Assembly: GCA_017390825.1 (NCBI GenBank)
Contig: JAFPAK010000204.1
Coordinates: forward strand, 1 to 10,051
Direction of reading: 5' to 3'
Length of the DNA stretch: 10,051 nt
Origin: Clostridia bacterium
GTDB lineage: Bacteria > Bacillota_A > Clostridia > Oscillospirales > Acutalibacteraceae
A program made the translations under genes and the position numbers. Below the pieces are notes generated by a model. It was not told the origin of the DNA, searched no databases, and saw only the letters and a list, made by a program, of their open reading frames with translations. Of the stretch, positions 1 through 6,269 are shown piece after piece. Each line of letters opens with the position of its first letter. Position 1 is the stretch's first letter.

Positions 1-160
1 GCAAAGTGATATTAAAACCTTTCGGTTTTAGTGATATTTTATTCGCTCCTAAACTCGCAAAGCGAATAAAACTCGGCTTTTAGCCGAATATAACTGCGAA
101 GCAATACAACTCGCCGTAAGGCGAATAAAACTGGCGATGTATCCTTACGGGTACATCGCC
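1..160. repeat. Hairpin-linker array 1 (left edge cut by window)
   Basis: A chain of short palindromes separated by a 9-nt linker. Visible units are TAAAACC/GGTTTTA (13-19/24-30), CGC/GCG (56-58/62-64), CGGCT/AGCCG (74-78/82-86), TGC/GCA (95-97/101-103), CGCC/GGCG (112-115/120-123), and a larger 12-bp stem at 133-144/149-160 with one G-U pair. Linkers are AGTGATATT on the left (5-13, 30-38) and AATAAAACT, AATATAACT or AATACAACT on the right (65-73, 87-95, 103-111, 124-132). The stems differ from unit to unit but stay self-complementary, while the linker is conserved. A core at 30-55 (AGTGATATT, then TATTCGC, TCC, AAACT) marks where linker orientation flips, and the same core recurs at 331-357. 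No function is known to me. It is not CRISPR, because here the variable parts are palindromes. Confidence 0.8.
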
Positions 161-261
161 TAAGGGCTACGAGATTTTATTGCATTTGGCAGGGACTACG
201 AAAAAGATATTTTTGGCAATTTTGCGTATGAATTCGAACTCTTACATAATCGTTATTTTCA
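161..261. other. Unassigned spacer between the two hairpin arrays
   Basis: About 100 bases without linkers or clear hairpins. The minus strand has a short open stretch of about 24 codons ending in TAG, with no start codon or ribosome binding site, so I do not call a gene. It could be a degenerate coding remnant or simply spacer. I recognise nothing in it. Confidence 0.4.
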
Positions 262-434
262 AGTTATATTCCGGCTACGCCGGAGTTATATTTTCACTAT
301 GTGAAAGTTATATTGAAGCCTGCCGGCTTCAGTGATATTATATTCGCCTCCCAAACTGCCCGCAGGGCAATATAACTTGCGAAGCAAATATAACTGGCGC
401 AGCCAATATAACTCGCCGCAAGGCGAATATAACT
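262..434. repeat. Hairpin-linker array 2 with polarity-switch core
   Basis: The left half has linker AGTTATATT (262-270, 284-292, 306-314) between stems CCGGC/GCCGG (271-283), TTCAC/GTGAA (293-305) and GAAGCC/GGCTTC (315-330). A core at 331-357 resembles 30-55 of array 1. The right half has the reverse-complement linker AATATAACT (369-377, 387-395, 405-413, 426-434) between stems GCCC/GGGC (358-368), TGC/GCA (378-386), GGC/GCC (396-404) and CGCC/GGCG (414-425). Left and right linkers can pair with each other, so the array could fold into a branched cruciform as DNA or a multi-stem RNA. It ends at the terminator hairpin of the tRNA-Gln gene. The pattern is read directly from sequence; any role is unknown. 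Confidence 0.85.
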
Positions 435-470
435 GAAAACGACAGATTCCTGTCGGAATCTGTCGTTTTC
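435..470 (-). terminator. Terminator hairpin of tRNA-Gln
   Basis: A perfect 16-bp stem (435-450/455-470) with a 4-nt loop lies immediately 3' of the CCA end of the minus-strand tRNA. The stem has an A-rich foot that becomes a T-rich end (GTTTTC) on the minus strand, followed by AGTTATATT, so it probably acts as an intrinsic terminator although the U-run is short and partly inside the stem. It is also the last unit of array 2, joined to it by the same linker. Confidence 0.7.
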
Positions 471-545
471 TGGCAGGGGTAGCAGGATTCGAACCTACGA
501 ATGCTGGAATCAAAATCCAGTGCCTTACCGCTTGGCGATACCCCT
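471..545 (-). tRNA. tRNA-Gln (anticodon TTG)
   Basis: Reading the minus strand gives a complete 75-nt cloverleaf. The 7-bp acceptor stem is AGGGGTA/TACCCCT, the D arm is GCC...GGC, the anticodon stem is CTGGA/TCCAG around loop TTTTGAT with anticodon TTG, and the T arm has the TTCGAAT loop. The CCA end is encoded in the gene. The anticodon reads CAA (and CAG by wobble), hence glutamine. It has its own promoter and an abutting terminator hairpin. It is not a substrate for the neighbouring queuosine enzymes, which act on GUN anticodons. Confidence 0.97.
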
Positions 546-564
546 AAATTTCAGTTACTAAAAG

Positions 565-593
565 ATTATAACAGATAGTAACCGAAAATTCAA
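565..593 (-). promoter_or_regulatory. Sigma-70-type promoter of tRNA-Gln
   Basis: On the minus strand, -35 TTGAAT (588-593) and -10 TATAAT (565-570) are separated by exactly 17 nt. The predicted start falls about 10-15 nt before the mature tRNA 5' end at 545. The promoter sits in the short gap after the glycosyltransferase stop codon. Confidence 0.85.
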
Positions 594-606
594 GTATAAA
601 TTATAT

Positions 607-1566
607 TTATTTATTCTTTTTATGTTCGCTGATCTCATCAATAATATATCTCGGCCGGTTTTTTACCTCGGAATAAATTTTACCTATGTACTCTCCAAGC
701 ACGCCGATACACAGAAGCTGAATACCGCCGATAAGGAACACGGCGCATATCATTGCAGTCCATCCCGGCACAGCATTGCCTGTGAAAAATGATATCAACG
801 CATAAATAATACCAGCAACGCTGACAAACGAAAACAATCCGCCGAGCCATGATATCAGCTTTAACGGCTTTACGCTGAATGAAGTAATACCCTCAAATGC
901 AAATGAGATCATCTTCTTGAGCGGATATTTGCTCACACCTGCCGCACGCTCTTGCCGCTCATAATACACATAATCGCTTCTGAAGCCAACAAGCGGAACG
1001 ATACCTCGCAAAAAGAGGTTGACCTCTTTAAACTCCGCTAATTCATTCAGTGCTCTGCTACCCATTAGGCGGTAATCAGCATGATTATACACAGTTTTTG
1101 TGCCGAGCCAATTCATCAGCTTATAAAACATAAGAGCGGTTGATCGTTTAAAGAATGTGTCGGTTTTACGGCTGTTTCTCACGCCGTATACGACTTCACA
1201 GCCTTCCTGATACTTTTTCACAAATTCGGGCAAAACAGAAATATCATCCTGCAGATCGGCATCAAGCGAAATAGCACAATCGCACTTGCCCTTTGAATAC
1301 ATAAGACCTGCAAGCAATGCGTTTTGATGACCACGGTTTCTTGAGAGCTTGAGGCCAATAAACATTTCGTTTTCAGCACTGAGCGCACTTATAATATCCC
1401 AGGTCTTATCAGCGCTGCCGTCATCAACAAAAAGTATGCGGCTGCAAGACTCAGCCAGACCGTCACAAATCATCTCTCCGAGCTTATCTTTTAACGCTGC
1501 CGCTGTTGTATTAAGCACCTCTTGCTCATTATAGCAAGGCACTACAAGCCATACATTGCTGCTCAT
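607..1566 (-). CDS. Family 2 glycosyltransferase, membrane-anchored (GtrB/DPM1-like)
   Basis: 319 residues. The N-terminal GT2 (GT-A fold) domain spans about residues 4-230, with the nucleotide-sugar motif VVPCYNEQ (8-15), LFVDDGS (45-51), LSRNRGHQNA (74-83) and the metal-binding LDADLQDD (101-108). Two hydrophobic segments follow (about 236-261 and 268-291), then a short basic tail. This architecture is typical of GtrB/CsbB/YkcC-type enzymes, which move a sugar from a nucleotide donor to a polyprenyl phosphate at the inner membrane face for later cell-surface decoration. The precise sugar and acceptor cannot be read from sequence. The start is supported by AGGGAG 8 nt upstream. It begins 11 nt after the tgt stop, so it is probably cotranscribed with tgt despite the unrelated function. 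No terminator is visible between it and the tRNA promoter. Confidence 0.88.
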   Translation of the reverse strand: MSSNVWLVVPCYNEQEVLNTTAAALKDKLGEMICDGLAESCSRILFVDDGSADKTWDIISALSAENEMFIGLKLSRNRGHQNALLAGLMYSKGKCDCAISLDADLQDDISVLPEFVKKYQEGCEVVYGVRNSRKTDTFFKRSTALMFYKLMNWLGTKTVYNHADYRLMGSRALNELAEFKEVNLFLRGIVPLVGFRSDYVYYERQERAAGVSKYPLKKMISFAFEGITSFSVKPLKLISWLGGLFSFVSVAGIIYALISFFTGNAVPGWTAMICAVFLIGGIQLLCIGVLGEYIGKIYSEVKNRPRYIIDEISEHKKNK

Positions 1567-1577
1567 ATTTTCACTCC

Positions 1578-2711
1578 CTATATTCTTTTATCCAACACAC
1601 CACGGCAGGACTCTAAATACTGCGTGAAGGTGCCGTTATCCAGATTATCACGAATCTTTTCCATAAGATCATTATAAAACCATAGGTTATGCATAACACA
1701 AAGACGCATACCGAGCATCTCGCCCGCTTTGAGCAGGTGGCGTATATAGCTCTTTGTATGACGGCGGCAAACAGGACATCCGCAGTTTTCATCTATCGGC
1801 GACTCATCCTCAATATATTTTGCGTTGTTGAGATTGATAATGCCTTTACTAGTGAACAACTGACCGTGACGGGCATTTCTGCTCGGCATTACGCAGTCGA
1901 AAAGATCGACACCGCGAGCAACACCTTCAAGAATATTCATCGGTGTACCCACACCCATCAAATAGCGTATTTTATCCTTTGGTGCAAACGGCTCAACTGC
2001 CTCGATACAACTATACATCACCTCGGTTGGCTCACCCACTGCAAGTCCGCCGATAGCGTAGCCGTCAAGCTCCATATCGGCAATGGTCTTCATGTGTTCA
2101 CGGCGCAGATCCTCATAGGTACATCCCTGATTGATGCCGAACAAAAGCTGGTTTTTATTTATTGTGCGATCAAGTGAATTAAGTCGCTGCATTTCCGTTT
2201 TGCACCGTGCAAGCCAACGTGTTGTTCTTGCACAAGACTGCTTTGCATAGGAATACTCAGCAGGATTTTCAACACACTCGTCAAACGCCATTGCAATGGT
2301 AGACGCAAGGTTTGACTGAATTCGCATACTCTCCTCCGGCCCCATAAAGATCTTGTGACCATCGGTATGGCAGTTGAATTCAACACCTTCCTCGCTGATC
2401 TTGCGAAGTTTTGCAAGTGAAAATACCTGAAATCCGCCGCTATCGGTAAGGATAGGCCCGTCCCAACCGGTGAATTTGTGAAGTCCTCCCATTTTATACA
2501 CGATCTCATCACCCGGACGTACGTGCAGATGATAAGTATTGCACAACTGCACCTGACATTTTATATCTTTGAGATCGTATGCGCTGACAGCGCCCTTTAT
2601 AGCGCCGCAGGTCGCAACATTCATAAACGCAGGTGTCTGCACCGTACCGTGCACTGTAGTAAACTCGCCTCTGCGTGCGGAATGTTCTGTTTTTATGAGT
2701 TTGTATGACAT
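1578..2711 (-). CDS. tgt: Queuine/preQ1 tRNA-guanine transglycosylase
   Basis: 377 residues, the normal length of bacterial Tgt. It exchanges guanine-34 for preQ1 in tRNAs with GUN anticodons (Tyr, His, Asn, Asp). Conserved signatures are LCNTYHLHVRPG (56-67), LTDSGGFQVFSL (88-99) with general-base Asp90, AFDEC (142-146), GGLAVGE (221-227) and LFDCVMPSRNARHG (270-283) with the presumed nucleophile Asp272. The zinc site is Cys310, Cys312, Cys315 and His341, with the same spacing as the E. coli enzyme. All key residues are present. The GGLAVGE loop is of bacterial type, which together with queA upstream fits preQ1 rather than salvaged queuine as substrate. The start ATG has an ACGGAG site at 7-nt spacing. 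The glycosyltransferase follows after 11 nt. Confidence 0.97.
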   Translation of the reverse strand: MSYKLIKTEHSARRGEFTTVHGTVQTPAFMNVATCGAIKGAVSAYDLKDIKCQVQLCNTYHLHVRPGDEIVYKMGGLHKFTGWDGPILTDSGGFQVFSLAKLRKISEEGVEFNCHTDGHKIFMGPEESMRIQSNLASTIAMAFDECVENPAEYSYAKQSCARTTRWLARCKTEMQRLNSLDRTINKNQLLFGINQGCTYEDLRREHMKTIADMELDGYAIGGLAVGEPTEVMYSCIEAVEPFAPKDKIRYLMGVGTPMNILEGVARGVDLFDCVMPSRNARHGQLFTSKGIINLNNAKYIEDESPIDENCGCPVCRRHTKSYIRHLLKAGEMLGMRLCVMHNLWFYNDLMEKIRDNLDNGTFTQYLESCRGVLDKRI

Positions 2712-2737
2712 CTTTATTCTCCGTAATTCTTCATTTT

Positions 2738-2846
2738 TTCATTATTCATTTGCTTATCCTTTATAGGATGAACATCGCATCATCGAAGTTTACAGCATAT
2801 AAGATGCAAAACTTCGATGAGTGAAAAGATAAAAGTGAAGAGTGAA
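2738..2846. repeat. MITE-like nested inverted repeat between queA and tgt
   Basis: An imperfect inverted repeat of about 24 nt (left arm 2738-2762, TTCATTATTCATT-rich; right arm 2823-2846, AGTGAAGAGTGAA-rich) encloses a perfect 12-bp stem, TCATCGAAGTTT (2780-2791) against AAACTTCGATGA (2809-2820), with a smaller GCAT/ATGC stem inside. There is no coding capacity. The layout resembles a miniature inverted-repeat element, but no target-site duplication was identified. It would be transcribed as part of a queA-tgt mRNA, with the tgt ribosome binding site just beyond it. Confidence 0.55.
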
Positions 2847-2900
2847 AAGAAATGGTTGCTTTTTGCCAAAGCAAAAAGCCTCATTTTCTCTTATCTTTTC
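2823..2900. repeat. Second stem: GCTTTTTGC hairpin with outer arms
   Basis: A perfect 9-bp hairpin, GCTTTTTGC (2858-2866), loop CAAA, GCAAAAAGC (2871-2879), is framed by complementary arms GAAAAGATAA (2823-2832) and TTATCTTTTC (2891-2900). The left frame arm is the same DNA as the right arm of the neighbouring element, so the two structures are mutually exclusive alternatives. Function unknown. Confidence 0.5.
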
Positions 2901-2916
2901 TCTATTATCTCTTCTC

Positions 2917-2949
2917 TGCTGATAGTATAAATCTTTTATACTATCAGCA
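2917..2949 (-). other. 15-bp hairpin spanning the queA stop codon
   Basis: A perfect 15-bp stem (2917-2931/2935-2949) with a 3-nt loop covers the last codons and the TAA stop of queA. On the minus strand it is followed by AGAGAAGAG rather than a U-run, so it is not a canonical intrinsic terminator. It could stabilise the queA mRNA 3' end or attenuate read-through into tgt. Confidence 0.5.
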
Positions 2950-3955
2950 TTGCATCACCGAAGGAGAAGAAGCGATACTTTTCTTCTACTGCGGTCTTGT
3001 ATGCAGAAAGCACATTTTCCCTACCTGCGAGAGCAGAGATAAGCATTATCAGCGTGCTTTCAGGCAGATGGAAATTGGTGATAAGCGCATCAAGGCACTT
3101 GAACTTATAGCCCGGATAAATAAATATAGAGGTATCTCCCTCGTCCTGCTTTATATCACCCTTTTGTGCCACCGATTCAACCGTGCGGCAACTCGTTGTA
3201 CCGACGCAGATCACCCGTCCGCCATTTTGCTTCGTTGCGTTGATAAGATCGGCTGTTTGCTGTGGCATAAAATAATGCTCGGAATGCATAAGATGATTTT
3301 CGATTATTTCTTCCTTAACAGGACGGAATGTGCCAAGCCCCACATGCAGCGTAACATAACCAATATTAACACCCTTGTCCTTTATTTTTTCGAGCAGCTC
3401 CTCGGTAAAATGCAGACCTGCCGTAGGCGCTGCTGCAGAGCCCTCATGTTTTGCATACACCGTTTGATATCGTGAGTAATCTTCGGGGATTTCGTGAATA
3501 TAATGTGGTAAGGGCAATTGACCTACTTTATCGAGCAATGAATAAAACATACCCTCGTAAGAAAAATTCAAAACACGGTTACCGTTGTCGTAAACCTCAA
3601 CGACTTCGGCACTCATAATACCCGAAAAATCAAACTTATGCCCAACTCTTGCTTTTTTACCCGGACCTGCAAGACATTCCCAGTTGTCGTTACCGAGATC
3701 CTTCAGCAGCAGGAATTCAACTGTCGCACCTGTATCGATACGCTTGCCGTATATTCTTGCAGGGATTACTTTTGTATTATTGAGTATAAGACAGTCACCG
3801 CAATTCAGCATATCGACGATATCGTAGAAGTGCTTATGTTCGACATTTCCCGTCGTTTTATCCAACACCATAAGGCGTGAAAACTCTCGCTTTTGTGCAG
3901 GGTGCTGAGCTATTAATTCTTCGGGTAAATCATAATAAAAATCGCTTTTGAGCAT
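2936..3955 (-). CDS. queA: S-adenosylmethionine:tRNA ribosyltransferase-isomerase
   Basis: 339 residues, standard QueA length. It transfers and isomerises the ribosyl group of S-adenosylmethionine onto preQ1 at position 34 of tRNA, giving epoxyqueuosine, the step after Tgt. Family signatures run the whole length: [16 protein letters not shown] (8-23), [13 protein letters not shown] (56-68), the [11 protein letters not shown] block (174-184), [14 protein letters not shown] (200-213), HSEHY (224-228), [10 protein letters not shown] (252-261) and the C-terminal [18 protein letters not shown] (291-308). No truncation is seen. The start ATG has CGGAG 9 nt upstream. It lies upstream of tgt in the same direction, the common queA-tgt pairing, but with a hairpin-rich 224-nt gap. 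Its 5' leader overlaps the -35 element of the divergent lysine-riboswitch promoter. No preQ1 riboswitch is visible upstream. Confidence 0.97.
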   Translation of the reverse strand: MLKSDFYYDLPEELIAQHPAQKREFSRLMVLDKTTGNVEHKHFYDIVDMLNCGDCLILNNTKVIPARIYGKRIDTGATVEFLLLKDLGNDNWECLAGPGKKARVGHKFDFSGIMSAEVVEVYDNGNRVLNFSYEGMFYSLLDKVGQLPLPHYIHEIPEDYSRYQTVYAKHEGSAAAPTAGLHFTEELLEKIKDKGVNIGYVTLHVGLGTFRPVKEEIIENHLMHSEHYFMPQQTADLINATKQNGGRVICVGTTSCRTVESVAQKGDIKQDEGDTSIFIYPGYKFKCLDALITNFHLPESTLIMLISALAGRENVLSAYKTAVEEKYRFFSFGDAMLIV

Positions 3956-3956
3956 A

Positions 3957-3985
3957 TTGACAATCTCCGTTATTTGTGATAAGAT
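3957..3985 (+). promoter_or_regulatory. Promoter of the lysine-riboswitch asd-dapA-dapB operon
   Basis: TTGACA (3957-3962), a 17-nt spacer and TAAGAT (3980-3985). A start about 6 nt downstream places the RNA 5' end right at the first strand of riboswitch helix P1. The -35 box lies 1 nt beyond the divergent queA start codon, so the queA leader and this promoter share DNA. Confidence 0.82.
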
Positions 3986-3990
3986 ATGTT

Positions 3991-4170
3991 AAAGATAGAG
4001 GCGCAGCAAAGATTACTACCATCTGCAAAGACTTGGCCGAAAGTCGCCCGATGCGTATGGGAAAGGCGATGTTGCCGAAGAGAAGTCCATCGGCGTGGCT
4101 TACTCTGGATGCAGGGTGAATAATTTTGTGTCTGTCATCATTGTGATGGAGTGCTATCGTTTGTAACGAT
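3991..4170 (+). promoter_or_regulatory. Lysine riboswitch (L box)
   Basis: Recognised from core L-box motifs in order: GATAGAGGCGC at the 5' side (3994-4004), GGGAAAGGC (4059-4067), GCCGAAG (4074-4080), a CTGG-containing segment near 4105, and GTGCTATC at the 3' side (4151-4158). P1 forms from GATAG (3994-3998) and CTATC (4154-4158). A P5-like stem is CATCA/TGATG (4136-4140/4144-4148). It lies in the leader of asd-dapA-dapB, exactly where L boxes are known, and is followed by an intrinsic terminator, so lysine binding should cause premature termination. A further 6-bp hairpin, ATCGTT/AACGAT (4156-4161/4165-4170), competes with the 3' strand of P1. Confidence 0.92.
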
Positions 4171-4192
4171 TACTATTATATTGCAATGATGG

Positions 4193-4214
4193 CCGGTTGT
4201 AAACCGGTTTTTTT
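4193..4214 (+). terminator. Riboswitch-controlled intrinsic terminator
   Basis: CCGGTT (4193-4198), loop GTA, AACCGG (4202-4207), then seven T (4208-4214). It lies after the lysine aptamer and 37 nt before the asd start, so it is the regulated stop of the leader. A competing pairing of 4184-4193 with 4134-4143 would overlap its first base and remove part of P5, giving a candidate antiterminator. Confidence 0.9.
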
Positions 4215-4251
4215 ATTATTTTTTGAATTTTTTTATTAAAGAGGTATTATT

Positions 4252-5343
4252 ATGAGAACTTATAATGTGGGTATCATCGGCGCTACGGGTATGGTCGGTC
4301 AGCGTTTCTGCACACTTATGGAAGACCATCCGTGGTTTAAGGTAACAGCTCTTGCAGCGTCGCCCCGTTCAAAGGGAAAGACATATGAAGAAGCAGTTGG
4401 CAGCCGTTGGGCAATGAAAACTCCGATGCCCGAGAAATATAAAGGTATGGTAATGCTTGATGCAACTGCTGATATTGATGAGATAGCAAAGCTTGTTGAT
4501 TTTGTGTTCTGTGCAGTTGATATGAAGAAGGATGAGATCAAAGCGCTTGAGGAGAAATATGCAAAGGCTGAAATTCCGGTTGTTTCAAATAACTCTGCTC
4601 ACCGCTTCACTCCCGATGTTCCAATGATCGTACCGGAGCTTAACCATGACCATGCAAAGATCATTGAAGCACAGAAAAAGCGCCTTGGCACAAAGAGAGG
4701 CTTCATTTCAGTTAAATCAAACTGCTCTTTGCAGTCCTATGTTCCGGCACTCTATCCGCTCGATAAGGCAGGCTATACCGTTAAAGACGTGCTTGTTTGC
4801 ACATATCAGGCAATTTCGGGTGCAGGCAAAACCTTTGACACATGGCCTGAGATGACAGACAATGTTATCCCCTACATCGGCGGCGAAGAAGAAAAATCAG
4901 AAAAAGAACCGCTCAAGATCTGGGGCAAGGTAGAGGGTGACGAAATCGTATCTGCAAGCAGTCCGAACTTTACTGCACAGTGCTTGCGTGTACCTGTGTC
5001 AGACGGTCACTTCGGTGCAGTATTTGTAAGATTTGAAGAAGGCAAAAAGCCTACTAAAGAGGAAGCAATCCGGATCTGGCGTGAATTTTCATCAGTTCCG
5101 CAGGAACTCAAACTTCCTCATGCACCAGAGCATTTCCTCTATTACTATGATGAAGATAACTTCCCGCAGACAAAGCTGCATCGTGATGTTGAAGGCGGAA
5201 TGTCAGTGCACATCGGCAGACTGCGTGAGGATACACAGTTCGATTATAAATTTGTATGTATGTCACATAACACTCTCCGTGGTGCTGCAGGCGGTGCCGT
5301 ATTGATGGCAGAGCTGCTTTGCGCCAAGGGCTATATGGACTAA
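4252..5343 (+). CDS. asd: Aspartate-semialdehyde dehydrogenase, archaeal/fungal-type
   Basis: 363 residues. It reduces aspartyl-4-phosphate to aspartate-4-semialdehyde with NADPH, the branch-point intermediate for lysine/diaminopimelate and for threonine and methionine. The N-terminal Rossmann motif is GIIGATGMVG (7-16). The catalytic cysteine is Cys158 in SNCS (156-159), the histidine base is probably His253 in SDGHFG, and YQAISGAGKTFDTWPEM (185-201) lies in the second domain. The SNCSLQ context, the YIGGEEEK segment (208-215) and the length match the archaeal/fungal-like class (TIGR00978-type) rather than the shorter classical Gram-negative or Bacillus enzymes. The start has AGAGG 7 nt upstream. 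It is the first gene of the lysine-riboswitch operon, with dapA 12 nt downstream. Confidence 0.96.
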   Translation: MRTYNVGIIGATGMVGQRFCTLMEDHPWFKVTALAASPRSKGKTYEEAVGSRWAMKTPMPEKYKGMVMLDATADIDEIAKLVDFVFCAVDMKKDEIKALEEKYAKAEIPVVSNNSAHRFTPDVPMIVPELNHDHAKIIEAQKKRLGTKRGFISVKSNCSLQSYVPALYPLDKAGYTVKDVLVCTYQAISGAGKTFDTWPEMTDNVIPYIGGEEEKSEKEPLKIWGKVEGDEIVSASSPNFTAQCLRVPVSDGHFGAVFVRFEEGKKPTKEEAIRIWREFSSVPQELKLPHAPEHFLYYYDEDNFPQTKLHRDVEGGMSVHIGRLREDTQFDYKFVCMSHNTLRGAAGGAVLMAELLCAKGYMD

Positions 5344-5355
5344 GGAGCGATCTTT

Positions 5356-6243
5356 ATGAAGAACACTGTTTTTACCGGCGCAGGTGTTGCTCTTGTAACA
5401 CCTATGAACGACGATTTATCTATTAATTACACAAAGCTCGAAGAGCTCATTGAAATGCAGATTGCAGGCGGTACTGATGCTATCATCACCTGTGGAACTA
5501 CCGGCGAATCAGCAACAATGTCACACGCTGAGCACGCTGATGTTATCAAGTTCACCGTTGAGTGCGTAAAGGGTAGAATTCCGGTAGTTGCGGGCACAGG
5601 CAGCAACGAAACCGCATTTGCAGCCGATCTTTCAATGGAAGCAGAGCGTCTTGGCGCTGATGCACTTTTGCTTGTAACACCTTATTACAACAAAACCTCA
5701 CAGCGTGGTCTTATTGCACATTATAACTATGTTGCTGACCGAGTTAATATACCTATGATACTGTATAATGTTCCTTCAAGAACAGGCTGCAATATCAAAC
5801 CGGAAACTTATCTTGAACTTTCAAAGCATAAGAATATTGTAGCTACAAAGGAAGCAAACGGTGATATCTCATCAGTTGCTAAAACAATGGAGCTCTGCGG
5901 CGATAACCTCCAGGTTTATTCAGGCAATGACGACCAGATAGTTCCTATTATGTCGCTTGGTGGCAAAGGTGTTATCTCGGTACTTTCCAATGTTGCGCCC
6001 AGTGCAGCGCATGATATCCCCACTCTCTGTCTTGCAGGTGACTATGCGTCGGCATCAAAGCTTCAGCTTGAGTATTTGCAGCTTATAAATGATCTGTTTA
6101 TTGATGTAAACCCAATCCCCGTAAAGGAAGCGCTCAACATTATGGGTTACAAAGTAGGCCCGTGTCGCATGCCGCTTTATGAGATGGATGATGCATCAAA
6201 GCAGAAGCTTACAGCATCACTCAAAAAGCACGGCCTTTGCTAA
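5356..6243 (+). CDS. dapA: 4-Hydroxy-tetrahydrodipicolinate synthase
   Basis: 295 residues, a full-length (beta/alpha)8 lyase of the DapA/NAL family. It condenses pyruvate with aspartate semialdehyde, the first committed step of lysine and diaminopimelate synthesis. Active-site residues are all visible and equally offset from E. coli DapA: Thr48-Thr49 in CGTTGES (46-52), Tyr111 in PYYNK, Tyr137 in ILYNVPSRTG, Arg142, and the Schiff-base Lys165 in VATKEANGD. Presence of Arg142 supports DapA over N-acetylneuraminate lyase. The start has AGGAG 8 nt upstream. It lies 12 nt after asd and 26 nt before dapB, in one operon under lysine control. Confidence 0.98.
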   Translation: MKNTVFTGAGVALVTPMNDDLSINYTKLEELIEMQIAGGTDAIITCGTTGESATMSHAEHADVIKFTVECVKGRIPVVAGTGSNETAFAADLSMEAERLGADALLLVTPYYNKTSQRGLIAHYNYVADRVNIPMILYNVPSRTGCNIKPETYLELSKHKNIVATKEANGDISSVAKTMELCGDNLQVYSGNDDQIVPIMSLGGKGVISVLSNVAPSAAHDIPTLCLAGDYASASKLQLEYLQLINDLFIDVNPIPVKEALNIMGYKVGPCRMPLYEMDDASKQKLTASLKKHGLC

Positions 6244-6269
6244 ATACACATTTAAAAAGGACAAATAAA

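Noticed and set aside
1..434. CRISPR array
   Set aside because: Repeats are only 9 nt, the intervening units are short palindromes rather than unique spacers, linker polarity switches within the array, and no cas genes are present.
286..513. Minus-strand 75-codon ORF
   Set aside because: It is made of hairpin array, terminator and the 3' half of tRNA-Gln, so its coding potential is incidental.
1689..2177. Plus-strand 162-codon ORF
   Set aside because: It is antisense to well-conserved tgt and has no recognisable domain or translation signal.
2852..3475. Plus-strand 207-codon ORF
   Set aside because: It lies antisense to queA, whose protein shows complete family motifs; the ORF has no ribosome binding site and a composition unlike real proteins.
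471..3955. Functional link between tRNA-Gln and the queuosine genes
   Set aside because: Queuosine is placed in GUN anticodons only; tRNA-Gln has anticodon TTG and its own promoter, so the proximity is probably coincidental.
3956..4251. preQ1 riboswitch for queA
   Set aside because: The gap is filled by a plus-strand lysine riboswitch with its promoter and terminator; no preQ1 aptamer motif is visible on the minus strand.
6237..6269. Upstream start for dapB
   Set aside because: It overlaps the dapA end and adds a non-conserved 11-residue tail; the ATG at 6270 has the better ribosome binding site and family-like N-terminus.
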